Below, piece by piece: positions 40,601 through 52,080 of a stretch of DNA of 64,000 nt. This stretch comes from Petrosia ficiformis (Eukaryota; Porifera; Demospongiae; Haplosclerida; Petrosiidae). The notes beneath the pieces are model-generated. The model made no database searches, was not told the DNA's origin, and was given only the letters and a program-made list of their open reading frames with translations. The number at the start of each line of letters is the position of its first letter. The stretch's first letter is position 1. Location: contig OX345647.1 of assembly GCA_947044365.1 (NCBI GenBank), positions 6,049,114-6,113,113 of the forward strand, given 5' to 3'. The position numbers and the translations under genes were made by a program.

Positions 40601-43600
40601 AAAGATGGTATAGCATACTGTGTGTAGCACAACTCTTCCATCCAGCAGCAGAACTTTGAACACTTCATCCCAACCGACAGGCACACAAGTACCTGTGCAT
40701 CCAACATCTGCAGAACTTCCAACACTTCAACCCAACCGATAGGTACACAAGTACCTGTGCATCCAACACTTCAACCCAACCGATAGGCAGGCACAAAAGT
40801 ACCTGTGTGGCCAACATGCGCAGAACTTCGAACACTTCATCCCAACCGATAGGCACACAAGTACCTGTGCATTCAACATCCGCAGAACTTCCAACACTTC
40901 AACCCAACCGATAGGCAGGCACACAAGTACCTGTGTGGCCAACATGCGCAGAACTTCCAACACTTCATCCCAACCGATAGGCACACAATTATCTGGGCAA
41001 TCCAACATCCGCAGAACTTCCAACTCTTCAACCCAACCGATAGGCAGGCACAAAAGTACCTGAACCTACACCTCTATAATATAGGGCTACCTCCACTTGT
41101 GACAACTGTGTTTACAACAAAACCAACCGGTGTGCACACAAGGAAGCCAGCATCTCTGGATGGATGATAGTCCGACACACAACGGTCTAAACGCTCTCCC
41201 TCCAGAAGTTCCAACACTTCAAACCAACCGATAGGCAGGCACACAAGTAGTACCTGTGCAGCCAACTCGTCTGAAGGGAACACGGCACACAAGGAAGCCA
41301 ACATCTCTGGATGGATAATAGTACCTACACCCACCCAATTGTCTAAACAACACTCCCCCTCCAGAACTTCCAACACTTCAAACCAATCGATACGCACACC
41401 AAGTACCTGTGCAGCCAAATTTTCTGAAGGGAAGATGGTACTAACATACAGTGTGTTAGCACAACTCTCCCAGCAGAACTTCCTAGACTTCAACCCAACC
41501 GATAGGCACACAAGTACCTGCGCATCCAACATCTCTGAAGGGAAGATGGCACTAACATACAGTGTGTTAGCAAAACTCTTCCAACACATCAAACCAACCG
41601 ATAGACACTGGAGTACCTGTGCAGCCAACATTTCTGAAGGGAAGATCGTACTAACATATATATACAGTGTGTTAGCAGCAAATCTCTCCCAACACATCAA
41701 ACCAACCTATAGACTATAGACACTGGAGTACCTGTGCATCCAACATTCGCAGAACTTCTAACACTTCAACCCAACCGATAGGCAGGCACACAAGTACCTG
41801 TGTGGCCAACATGCACAGAAATTTCAACACTTCAACCCAATTGATAGGCAGGCACACAAGTACCTGTGTGGCCAACATGCGCAGAACTTCCAAAACTTCA
41901 ACCCAATCTATAGGTACACAAGTCCCTGTGCATCCAACATCCGCAGAACGTCGAACACTTCAACCCAACCGATAGGCAGGCACACAAGTACCTGTGTGGC
42001 CAACATGCACAGAACTTCGAACACTTCATCCCATCCAATAGGCACACAAGTACCTGTGCATCCAACATCCGCCGAACTTCCAACTCTTCAACCCAACCGA
42101 TAGGCAGGCACAAAAGTACCTGTCTGGCCAACTTCTCCAAAGAGAAGAGAATACTTACACACAAGTGTAAACACAACTTGCTCAACACAACTCCCAACAT
42201 ACTCTGACAGACTATATGAACAACAATTTAGTCTTAACCTACACCTCTATAATATAGTACTACCTCCACTTGTGACAACTGTGTTTACAACAAAACCAAC
42301 CGGTAGGCATACAAGGAAGCCAACATCTCTGGATGGATCATAGTCCGACACACAACGGTCTAAACAACGCTCTCCCTCCAGAACTTCCAACACTTCAAAC
42401 CAACCGATAGGCAGGCACACAAGTAGTACCTGTGCAGCCAACTTGTCTGAAGGGAAGATGGTACACAAGGAAGCCAACATCTCTGGATGGATAATAGTAC
42501 CTACACCCACCCAATTGTCTAAACAACACTCCCCCTCCAGAACTTCCAACACTTCAAACCAATCGATACGCACACTAAGTACCTGTGTAGCCAACTTGTC
42601 TGAGGGAAGATGGTACTAACATACAGTGTGTTAGCACAACTCTCCCGGCAGAACTTCCTACACTTCAACCCAACCGATAGGCACACAAGTACCTGTGCAT
42701 CCAACATCTCTGAAGGGAAGATGGCACTAACATACAGTGTGTTAGCACAACTCTCCCAACACATCAAACCAACCGATAGACACTGGATTACCTGTGCAGC
42801 CAACATTTCTGAAGGGAAGATGGTACTAACATACAGTGTGTTAGCAGCAAACCTCTCCCAACACATCAAACCAACCGATAGACACTGGAGTACCTGTGCA
42901 TCCAACATCCTTGGAAGTTCCAACACTTCAACCCAACTGATAGGCACACAAGTACCTGTGCATCCAACATCCACAGGACTTCCAACACTTCAACCCAACT
43001 GATAGGCACACAAGTACCTGTGCATGCAACATCCGTAGAACTTCCAACATTTCAACCCAACCGATTGGCACACTAGTTCCTGTGCATCCAACATGCGTAG
43101 AACTTCCAACACTTCAACCCAACCGATTGGCACACTGGTACCTGTGCATCCAACATCCGTAGAACCTTCCAACACTTCAACCCAACCGATTGGCACACTA
43201 GTCCCTGTGCATCCAACATCCGTAGAACTTCCAACACTTCAACCCAACTGATAGGCACACAACTACCTGTGCATCCAACATCCGCAGAACTTCCAACACT
43301 TCAACCCAACCGATTGGCACACTAGTACCTGTGCATCCAACATCCGTAGACCTTCCAACACTTCAACCCAACCGATAGGCGCACAAGAACCTGTACAGCC
43401 AACATCTCCGAAGGGAAGAATACTTACACACAAGTGGAAACACAACTTGCACAACACAACTCCCAACATACTCTGACAGACTATATGAACAACAATTTAG
43501 TCTGAACCTACACCTCTATAATATAGTACTACCTCCACTTGTGACAACTGTGTTTACAACAAAACCAACCGGTGGGCACACAATAAAGCCAACATCTCTG

Positions 43601-44213
43601 GATGGATGATAGTTTGACACACAACGGTCTAAACAACGCTCTCCCTCCAGAACTTCCAACACTTCAAACCAACCGATAGGCAGGCACACAAGTACCTGGG
43701 TGGCCAACTTGTGTGAAAGATGGTATAGCATACTGTGTGTTAGCACAACTCTTCCAACAGCAGAATTTCCAACACTTCAACCTAACCGATAGGTACACTG
43801 CATCCAACATTTCTGAAGGGAAGATGGCACTAACATACAGTGAGTTAGCAGCAAATCTCTCCCAACACATCAAACCAACCGATAGACACTGGAGTACCTG
43901 TACAGCCAACATTTCTGAAGGGGAGATGGTACTCACACATAGTGTGCGCACCACTCTTAGCAGAACTTCCAACCCTTCAACCCATCTGATAGGCAGTCAC
44001 ACAAGTACCTGGGTGGCCAACTTGTGTGAAAGATGGTATAGCATACTGTGTGTTAGCACAACTCTTCCAACAGCAGAATTTCCAGCACTTCAACCTAACT
44101 CATAGGCAGGCACACAAGTACCTGTGCATCCAACATCCGTAGAACTTCCAACACTTCAAACCAACCGATTGTCACACAAGCACCTGTGCAGCCAACATCT
44201 CTGAAGGGAAGAA
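37667..44213. repeat. GC-richer satellite with higher-order repeats (about 62-bp base unit)
   Basis: The base unit carries ACAAGTACCTGTGCATCCAA then CATCCGCAGAACTTCCAACA and CTTCAACCCAACCGATAGGC, in many variants. A longer block beginning CACCTCTATAATATAGTACT and running through CTTGTGACAACTGTGTTTAC recurs near 38335, 38868, 39768, 41071, 42245 and 43513, dividing the array into higher-order units of roughly 0.5-1.3 kb. Several clean ORFs on both strands (up to 208 codons) arise from the repeat and are not supported as genes. Base composition is clearly richer in C and A than the flanks. Confidence 0.93.
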
Positions 44214-44516
44214 AATTCTATCATAATTTGACTTTTTACCCTGAACTATAGCCTTTGTACTGATTTTTCATTGAAAAATGAATTATTTGAGATTGAGCCG
44301 AAACTGTTCCTAGAGTTGGATAATGATGTCCTTAATATGTTTCCAAAGTTGTTTTGTTCAATAATATTATGTGTTTGAACCGTGAGCGTTTTAATATTCT
44401 ATCAAAATTTGAATTTTTACCCTGAACTATAGCCTTTGTACTGATTTTTCATTGCAAAATGTATCATTTCAGATTGAGCAGTAACTGTTCCTAGAGTTAG
44501 ATAATAATGTCCTTTG
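44213..44516. repeat. Family A repeats resuming after the satellite
   Basis: Nearly two units of the 183-bp family (CCTGAACTATAGCCTTTGTA at 44241 and 44421). The satellite therefore lies within, or replaced part of, a family A/B array. Confidence 0.88.
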
Positions 44517-44649
44517 GCTTGTAAAATTGTGTGGTTATTTTTGAAGATGAGATTGTTATAATTAAAAATTGCTAAGGAAATGCTGATAAGCCTTCTTGTC
44601 TCAGAAATATTGATTGAACCCATATTACTGCACTTGTAATTCAAACTAT

Positions 44650-45010
44650 GATAGTAACTTTAACACTTTCTTAACGCACTCTTAACACGATTACAATACA
44701 GTTTTTGCACATCTTTAACATTTTTAACGCAATTTTAACGCAATGTGAATTCAACTACAACACACTTTTTAACATAGTTATTCTTAATGCGATTGTAATG
44801 CATTTTTAACGCATCTTAATGCAATTGTAACGCAATTTATAATGCATTGTTAATGCGCTTATAACGTAATTACATTGCAATTACAGTGCATTGTTAAAAC
44901 TTTCCTAACTCATTCCTAACACAATTATATCGCAATTTCATTTTCATTATATTGTGTTTATGAGGCAATTAAAACGCAAATTATAATGCTATTTAAAGCA
45001 ATGTTAATGG
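44650..45010. repeat. Degenerate short-period array (TTAACGCA-like)
   Basis: Repeated TTTTAACGCA, TTAATGCAATT and TTATAACGTAATT words, with a period near 10-20 bp. There is no reading frame. It may be a decayed minisatellite. Confidence 0.7.
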
Positions 45011-45033
45011 CAGGTTAGTAAAACATCAAGTAT

Positions 45034-45602
45034 GGGGTTAGGGGGTGTGGCTTAGGGTCTAGGGTTAAGGGTGGGGTTAGGGGGTGTGGCTTAGGGTCTA
45101 GGGTCAAGGGTGGGGTTAGGGGGTGTGGCTTAGGGTCAAGGGTGGGGTTAGGGGGTGTGGCTTAGGGTCTAGGGTCAAGGGTGGGGTTAGGGGGTGTGGC
45201 TTAGAATCTAGGGTCAAGGGTGGGGTTAGGGGGTGTGGCTTAGGATCTAGGGTCAAGGGTGGGGTTAGGGGGTGTGACTTAGGGTCTAGGGTCAAGGGTG
45301 GGGTTAGGGGGTGTGGCTTAGGGTCTAGGGTCAAGGGTGGGGTTAGGGGGTGTGGCTTAGGGTCTAGGGTCAAGGGTGGGGTTAGGGGGTGTGGCTTAGG
45401 GTCTAGGGTCAAGGGTGGGGTTAGGGGGTGTGGCTTAGGATCTAGGGTCAAGGGTGGGGTTAGGGGGTGTGGCTTAGGGTCTAGGGTCAAGGGTGGGGTT
45501 AGGGGGTGTGGCTTAGAATCTAGGGTCAAGGGTGGGGTTAGGGGGTGTGGCTTAGGGTCTAGGGTCAAGGGTGGGGTTAGGGGGTGTGGCTTAGGGTCTA
45601 GC
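45034..45602. repeat. 39-bp telomere-like minisatellite
   Basis: About 15 units of GGTGTGGCTTAGGGTCTAGG followed by GTCAAGGGTGGGGTTAGGG. It contains TTAGGG and near-TTAGGG words and strong G/C strand asymmetry. Because 39 is a multiple of three, both strands stay open (213 codons on plus, 208 on minus); neither is supported as a gene. Confidence 0.93.
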
Positions 45603-45770
45603 CCTGAGAATATGTCCCTATCCATGTCCCTTGGCCCATTTCGGGGACATATTATGTCCTTTTGCCTGAAAATGCAGGGACATACTGAAAATTCGAGGGA
45701 CATACCGTTATGTCCCTTGTGTTGTGATAAACCATGTAACATGTCCCTAAAAGTAATAATATAATGTATG
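45603..45770. repeat. Cluster 1 of GGGACATA/TATGTCCC motifs
   Basis: Within 170 bp there are about nine copies of TATGTCC(C) or its complement, in both orientations. It starts exactly where the 39-bp minisatellite stops and lies downstream (3') of the minus-strand SET-recombinase gene. Confidence 0.75.
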
Positions 45771-45889
45771 TCCTTTAGCGTTTACTAAATTTATAACCGT
45801 GTGGTTAAATCAACTTATTAATATATTCTTTTATGTTTTGTGTGTTGTTTATGGTTGCCTTTTTTATCATAAACTTTTTAATTGGCTGT

Positions 45890-45985
45890 ATAGAACCGCT
45901 TGGTGGGGCAGTGGATTGCTCTGTTTTAATGTAACTTTTCTCCATGTATGCTCATCTCGCTTGCCTATTAAAGTAGGTTAGAAGG
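45890..45985 (-). pseudogene. Diverged copy of the recombinase gene's last intron/exon boundary
   Basis: AGTGGATTGCTCTG and the following bases up to CTCATCTCGCTTGCCTATTAAAG resemble 46758-46830, where AGTGGATTGCTCTG marks the start of the last exon and CATCTCACTTACCTGTTAGC the end of the preceding one on the minus strand. It appears to be a decayed partial duplicate of the 3' part of the adjacent gene. Only about 90 bp are convincing. Confidence 0.35.
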
Positions 45986-46589
45986 CATTTATTGGTCACC
46001 AAGTATTTGGCAATTTTAAGTCTCCCTAGTAATTTGGAAGTTACTAATAAGTATGTCCCCCTTTTTTTGTTCAGGACTACAATTCATTTATTAACTGTGA
46101 TGTTTCAAGTACTTACTAAGTTAGTTTTGGCTGATTACTTGATTATTAATATATTGTTGAAAGGTGAGTATTGTTTTGGATTAAGTTAGACTTTCATATA
46201 GTTTGTATTCACTGTCATAGTTTTTTCATTACATAATCCATGTATGATTAATGCACTACTACTCCTTTACAATGTTATTAATTCTATTTTTTAAATAACA
46301 AGAAATAAACATACTTTTTGATATAACACTGATAGTAATGAAATCATGATATTTACCCATGGTATATTGATAGCATAAATGATTAGTGAATAATTATATA
46401 CTGAAATGGGTAAATGAAAAGAACTAAAATAAATAAATAAAGGGGTACATTATGTTAATAGTATATAACTAAGTAATATATAACTAAATGGATAAATGAT
46501 AGAAATGAAGTGATACATTATGTTAATAATATATAACTAAATGAGTGGAATGACTCATGATAGTAATGAAAAGAATACTTAAAGATTAC

Positions 46590-49522
46590 TTATTTAGACG
46601 TATTTAATGCACGGACTTTGTCTTGTACCTGTTTTGTTGTTTTGTCACAGGTGTAGTTGTTAAGAAAGGTGCGACATTTAGCCAAAGTAGGCGTAGATTT
46701 CTTTGACAACTCGTCTTTAAAAAATACTTCAATGGCTTCTAAATAACCACTTGGAAGTGGAGTGGATTGCTCTGTGTCAAAGAATGTGTAATTTTTTATT
46801 ATGTGTACACATCTCACTTACCTGTTAGCATTTGCATCGATTTAAATGCACTCAGAGATTGTTTCCCTCCTTTCCGAACACGATAATATAATTCTGATGT
46901 TGCAGAACTGTGGGACATCTGTCGAGACATTGCCTCCATTTCAGGGTTTGATAGCACTGCTCTTCCTGTTACAGCTCCAGCTTTTCGAACAGCTGTCAAG
47001 GATGGAATTCTTGTTAATCCAACTTCAATAGCGTATGCTCTTATAATGTGTGAATAGTTGTTTCTAAAGGATAGGCCATTTGCCCTAAGAAGGGCAATGT
47101 CACACTCTGCTGATGTAGCAATGTTTGGTCGTATTTCCTCGATGTAGTGATTGAAAATTGCAGAATCATCAAGAGATAAATATAAAACAGCTGGACCGTA
47201 TGTTTTAGCAGTCTTGTGATTGCTAACTATAATTTTTAGCATTGTATCTTCATCTTCCCCAACATATGTGGCTTCTGCCACTTCTTTAAGAGTCATGTTT
47301 ATAGCTGGACCTGCTCTTTGGAAATTTTTGTATCCAAAGCAGATAAATAAATATGTTGCGATAAAATTTATGTCCTCATCTGAGGACTTTCCTCTGTTTA
47401 CTATGGTCTCTACTTTAGTTTTTGCAATCTTTGAATGTATCAACTCTTTCAAAGCCTGCATATCATCATCGGTTGTGTCGACTTCACGTGCTGCCTTATC
47501 CCTTGTGTGTGTGATTTTTGCAGTTCGGAAACCTGCTTTCCAAAGACCTACTCTCTCGATTGTTTTCATCGCAGCATCACTGGTTTTGTACTTGGGAACA
47601 TCTCTCATTAAGTATCTGAGAGCAGTTTGTACCCTGTCCAATTTTGTGACAAGGCCATCAGGTCCTATGGCAGTTTTCTGGAGCTTCTCCACATACTGCT
47701 TGAGACGATCCGTGTCGAGAAGATTGTCCCATTTTAACTGTGTCGAGTCGGCAAATGCCAAATATTTCGACACATCTGTGCAAATCTGTCTAGCTTCAAC
47801 GGAGGATTTGCTGCCTCCGTCGAAGCTAGTCAGATTTTTGTAGAATGCTGCCAGTTCTTTTGTATTGTCGATGTCATAAAACTCATAACTGCGGGTTGAC
47901 CCCTTTTTTTTTTGAGCCGTGGGCACCACAATATTTTTATCGACATGTTGACTAATTTGGAAGCTTTGCTGGATGGTTAGTTGCAACGGATTTCTTTTCA
48001 TTTCACCTCTCTTTGCAACTCCTGCTTTCTTTGCTTTTGCTAATAGCTCTTTTCGGGTTGTAGTATCAGTTATTGAATGAACAGATGTTAGATGATTCGA
48101 TAGTTTTTTCAAGGCTTGTGCTTTACATCCTTCTACAGGACAGTGATAGTATTTTCTATATTTTTCAAAGTTACCTAAAGTACGGATTGATAATTTAACT
48201 CTTTCAGAGACCAGAGTGCAAAACTATGCAGGAAAATGGCTTAAATTTAAGAACAAAAATATGCCAACCCGGACCACATCAATGATAGACTGTAACACCA
48301 TGGCTATTGTGATAGCTCAAGAACAAACCATCCATGAAAGGTTAATTGAATGTAACATAATTAACTATAACCTACCTAACTGCTGTATAGTATCTTCCTC
48401 ATCCTCTTTCTCTTCAATGTCTACTTCAGTGTCTGCTTCACCTACTTTATTAGTTTGATAGTACAATATATCATAAATGCAGAGATTTACCTTTTGATTG
48501 TAACCATGGCATTTCACTTGTTGTTATGCCATAATCCCATTCTAATTCTTCATCTTCTTGTACATCCTGAATTGAGTAAATTCCAAGTCTAGATTTACCT
48601 CGGATGGTGATGGGACTGTAGATTCTTGCATTTGGATTACGACTATGGTTCATGTACAAACCATACTGATTGTAACGTCTGGTGGCATCATAAAATAAGG
48701 TCTTTCTCCCAACTTTGAAGGAAATGCTTCCAGAGGTTTCATTGTTTTTTTCATATTCTTTCAATCTTTTGTCATATTGTAATTGATTATATACCCCAGT
48801 TGTTTTATATTCGCATAGAAATGTGTGCGATGGTATAGGTTTTAAGGCAAATATGCCTCTCCCTTTACTTGTCCCCGTATCTCTAACTTCTATTGGTGCA
48901 TTGAGGTCTCTTGTGAGACCATCAATGACCTTTTCTTTTATAGTTTGGTGTTTCCTATATTAATGCATTCTAGAGTTTGTGTTACTAAAAAAGTAACTAA
49001 CCATATTCTTGTTGACTTCCTCAGTGATGTCTTTCCTTCTTCTTCACTGGAAACTGAAGAAAATGAGTTCATATTTGCTTAAAAGTCTATATCAATCTTA
49101 CAATCTTCCACACTCTCTGAAATGTCTTGAATCGAACCTACTTGTACAAGTAACATAAATTAACCTTAAAGCATATGTCATTTTACCTTCATCTGTAATA
49201 TCTTGTACTGACTCATCATCACTTGAACCTAACAGGTACATAAACTCAAACTAAATTGTATTGACAACACTTACATTCTAAATGAAGAGATGTTTCTTCT
49301 GTACAGCCTGAATTACTGTATTCTTCAGATGTTGACTTCTTGTCACTTGAATCTAACAATCAAATAAAATAAATTAATTTGTTAAAAATACTTACTTTCT
49401 AGATTCAAAAACTCAGGTAAACCTCCAACACTATATTTCTCGCAGGAAAGTGAAGATTTTGTTTTCTTCAAAACAAAGTCTTCAATGTCGGAATCACTGT
49501 CCAAGAGTCTCCTTTTGGACAT
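46590..49522 (-). CDS. SET (KMT5A-like) - C2H2 - tyrosine recombinase fusion protein, Crypton-like
   Basis: Nine exons on the minus strand: 49522-49396, 49352-49275, 49228-49187, 49137-49102, 49053-49002, 48954-48491, 48444-48376, 48174-46822 and 46771-46590. All junctions are GT/AG, the sum is 2403 nt and the frame is kept, giving 800 aa. Residues 1-110 are acidic and Ser-rich. Residues about 130-260 are a SET domain: SKGRGIFALKPIPSHTFLCE, DATRRYNQYGLYMNHSRNPN (canonical NHS) and DEELEWDYG, with the post-SET region WLQSKG like KMT5A/SET8. An acidic linker leads to a C2H2 finger (HCPVEGC ... HLTSVH). Then comes a tyrosine recombinase: Arg in KNFQRAGPAINM, Lys in SNHKTAKTYGPA, RxxR-type TAVRKAG (Thr where His is usual), and MSHSSATSELYY with His and Tyr. 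A transposon protein or a domesticated one; function is inferred. Confidence 0.8.
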
Positions 49523-50515
49523 GATGAACTCTGGATTACTCTATTGTGAGATATGAAGTGAACTAAATTTCATTATTTTACATTAAAATAACTTGTTAAT
49601 ACAAGTAGTATGAACTTTTTAAATTACGCCATTTTGTTTCACAACTCTGTCCACTTGTGACAAGTTAAGTAGTTATTCCACTGACCAATTATCAAAACAA
49701 AGACTCAAGTACTCTTTATTTTATAGCTCACTTTACTATAAAACAGACCTTTGTAAAAATGGCTACCTTACAATTAGTCAATTAGTAATACTATATAATT
49801 ACAGAAAATGGTGTTTAGTTTAAATATTAAAGAATAATGTACATATAATAGTACAATTACCAGTTAATTGTAGTTCAGAAGTTGAAAAATTCAGCAAACT
49901 TGATAGAAATCCAAAGAAATATTTTGAAGGTGTGGCATTTAAATGGAGGCTAAAATCAAATAAAGGAAGTGAAGGTATTGGAATAAAATTAGAATGCAAT
50001 AAATGGTATTTCATGTAATTTAAAATAATTTGATGCAATTGCAAAGTAGTGAATGCAAATTAGGGTAATTCAACGGAATTTGAAAATAAGGGAATGCAAA
50101 AAGTATTTCATTGTAATTCAAAAAAGTGAATTCAAGTAATTTTGACTAAGTAGAATTAGAAAATAATTGAACCTAAATTAAAGGTATTTGATGGTAATTG
50201 ATTGCAAGCAGTTACAGTTACATGATACTTCAATCAAATTAGCCAATTCTTAACAATTGAAAGTGTTTGAATGTAATTTGAAGAGAACTGAATATAATTA
50301 GAAGCTAAACAGAGGAAATTGAAGGTATCCCAATGGATTTTGAATTCAGTGAAGTAATTTAATTTAATTCAGTGTAATTTGCATTTTAAGTGTGATGCAA
50401 TGTAATTTGGCTGTATTTGAATGTAATAATTGAAAGTAATTGAAGGTCTTCAATTGTACCAAATCATTGAATGTAATTGAATGCAATTTGATGTAATTGA
50501 ATGTAATCACATCTG
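49523..50515. repeat. Non-coding region with degenerate TGAATGTAAT-type repeats
   Basis: Upstream of the minus-strand fusion gene, so it should include that gene's promoter. From about 49900 to 50515 words such as TTGAATGTAATT, TTGATGTAATTGAATG and GTAATTGAAAG recur at short spacing. The style resembles the TTAACGCA array at 44.65-45.0 kb on the other side of the gene. No open frame is supported. Confidence 0.6.
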
Positions 50516-50529
50516 AAGTATGCATACTT

Positions 50530-52080
50530 TAATTTTCTTGTGGGACATATGTGATTTCTCAAGAATGGTACTTTTTACTATGGCAGGACAACACTATTGG
50601 AATTCTCATCCCCGATGAACTCCATTGCATCATTCATTATGTGAAGGGACATATATGTCCCTATGTCCCTTTCAGAAATGAAAAAGTTTCAGAATGTTTC
50701 TATTATTGTACTGAGGAGACATCCTTTCAGGGTTAACTCCTATAGAACAATTGAAGCTATACAAATTTTCGAAGTTATATTTTTAAAATTATGTCCCTGA
50801 AATATGTCCCTTTCATTATTGTAGTAGTATGAAAATGCCCTATATAGTGCATCACTTGTAGGATGAAATTCCTACCTGTTGTGTATGGGTATGGTTTCCC
50901 AAACTTAATTTGTTTGGGGGAGGGACATATAAATTATGTCCCTATTTAGGGTTTATGGTGGGACGGAATGTACTCTCCCTGGGGTTTCACCACAGAAAAT
51001 TATAGAGAGCTCTGAAGCTTGTAAGTTGTGCAGGGCACATTTATATTGCAGGGACATATGTCCCCCTTAGGGATTTTCTCCAAATTTGGTAGGTGCAGTT
51101 GGTATTAGGAGTAGATTAAAAGGTGTGAATATTTTCTTCCAGGGTCAATGGAAAATAGGAATACCCCAAAATTCAAAAATATGAAAATTTTTTTTTCAAT
51201 GAAAATTGAAGAGTAGGAGGAGACAAGCAACATATTAAAATACCAGGCTTGTTGGAGCTTTCCTTAACGAAGTACCCCAAACAGGGACATATTTTAGGGA
51301 CATATTCCAGGGTTCTAGAATGGAGGAAGGAAGGGAAGATTAAACTATCAGGGTGTGGTTAGTAGAGATGGAGTAGCACAACTACACTGTAAATTTAAAT
51401 GCAGATCATTATGAAAATTGAGGGACATATGTCCCTTTGGGGGATTTTACAATAAGCAGTGCAATGGAATGTACTCCCACTAGAGTTTCATTACAAAAAT
51501 GTATAGAAAGTTTGGAAGCTTGTAAAGGGTTCAGGGCAAAATATTTCTGAAGGGACATATGTCCCTGTTAGGGATTTTCCCCAAATTTTGTGGGTGGAGT
51601 TGGTATTGGGGGTAGAATACATTGTAAGAAGATTTTCTTCCAGGGTCAATGGGAAGTATGGAAACCCCAAAGTTCAAAAATATGAAAAATTGTTTTTCAA
51701 TGAAAATTAAAGAATAGGAGGAGACAAGCAACACATTAAAATACCAGGCTTGTTGGACCTTTCCTTAATGGGAAACCCCAAACAGGGACATATTTTAGGG
51801 ACATATTTCAGGGTTCAGGAATGAAAGTAGGTAGAGAAGATTGCACTATCAGGGTGTGGTTAGTGGAAATGGAGTAGCACAACGCCATTACTAAATTTGC
51901 GGCAAGCATATTTGAAATTTGAGGGACATATGTCCCTTTGGGGGAAATCAACCAGATATACCAGGGAAATGAGGGAAGGTGGACAAATGTACAGGTGAAA
52001 TTTCAAGCCCTGAAATTGCCAAAAAAGTGTCCAGGGCACAAATTTTCTATCGAGGGACATAAAAGGGACATATTTTGAAT
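50530..52080. repeat. Cluster 2 of GGGACATATGTCCC palindromes
   Basis: About 25 GGGACATA or TATGTCCC words, several as full palindromes (AGGGACATATGTCCCT near 51421, 51551 and 51922). Two diverged tandem copies about 500 bp long are visible: 51040-51340 and 51540-51840 share TAGGGATTTTCTCCAAAT-type text, TTCTTCCAGGGTCAATGG and CAGGCTTGTTGGA. Open frames here are short and repeat-derived. Confidence 0.75.

Noticed and set aside
37586..44105. Many open frames of 60-208 codons on both strands in the satellite
   Set aside because: They follow the repeat unit, occur on both strands, share the same short peptide words and show no domain; they are products of stop-poor repeats.
45116..45764. Overlapping frames of 213 and 208 codons on opposite strands
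   Set aside because: The 39-bp repeat length is a multiple of three, so all frames free of stops stay open. There is no independent evidence of coding.
46590..46817. The last exon of the fusion gene as an independent 75-codon gene
   Set aside because: It begins inside an intron; the acceptor at 46772 joins it in frame to the recombinase exon.
48471..48764. The SET part as a separate short gene
   Set aside because: Its apparent stop lies just beyond a good donor (AAAGGTAAAT), and using that donor joins it in frame with an acidic exon and the recombinase exon.
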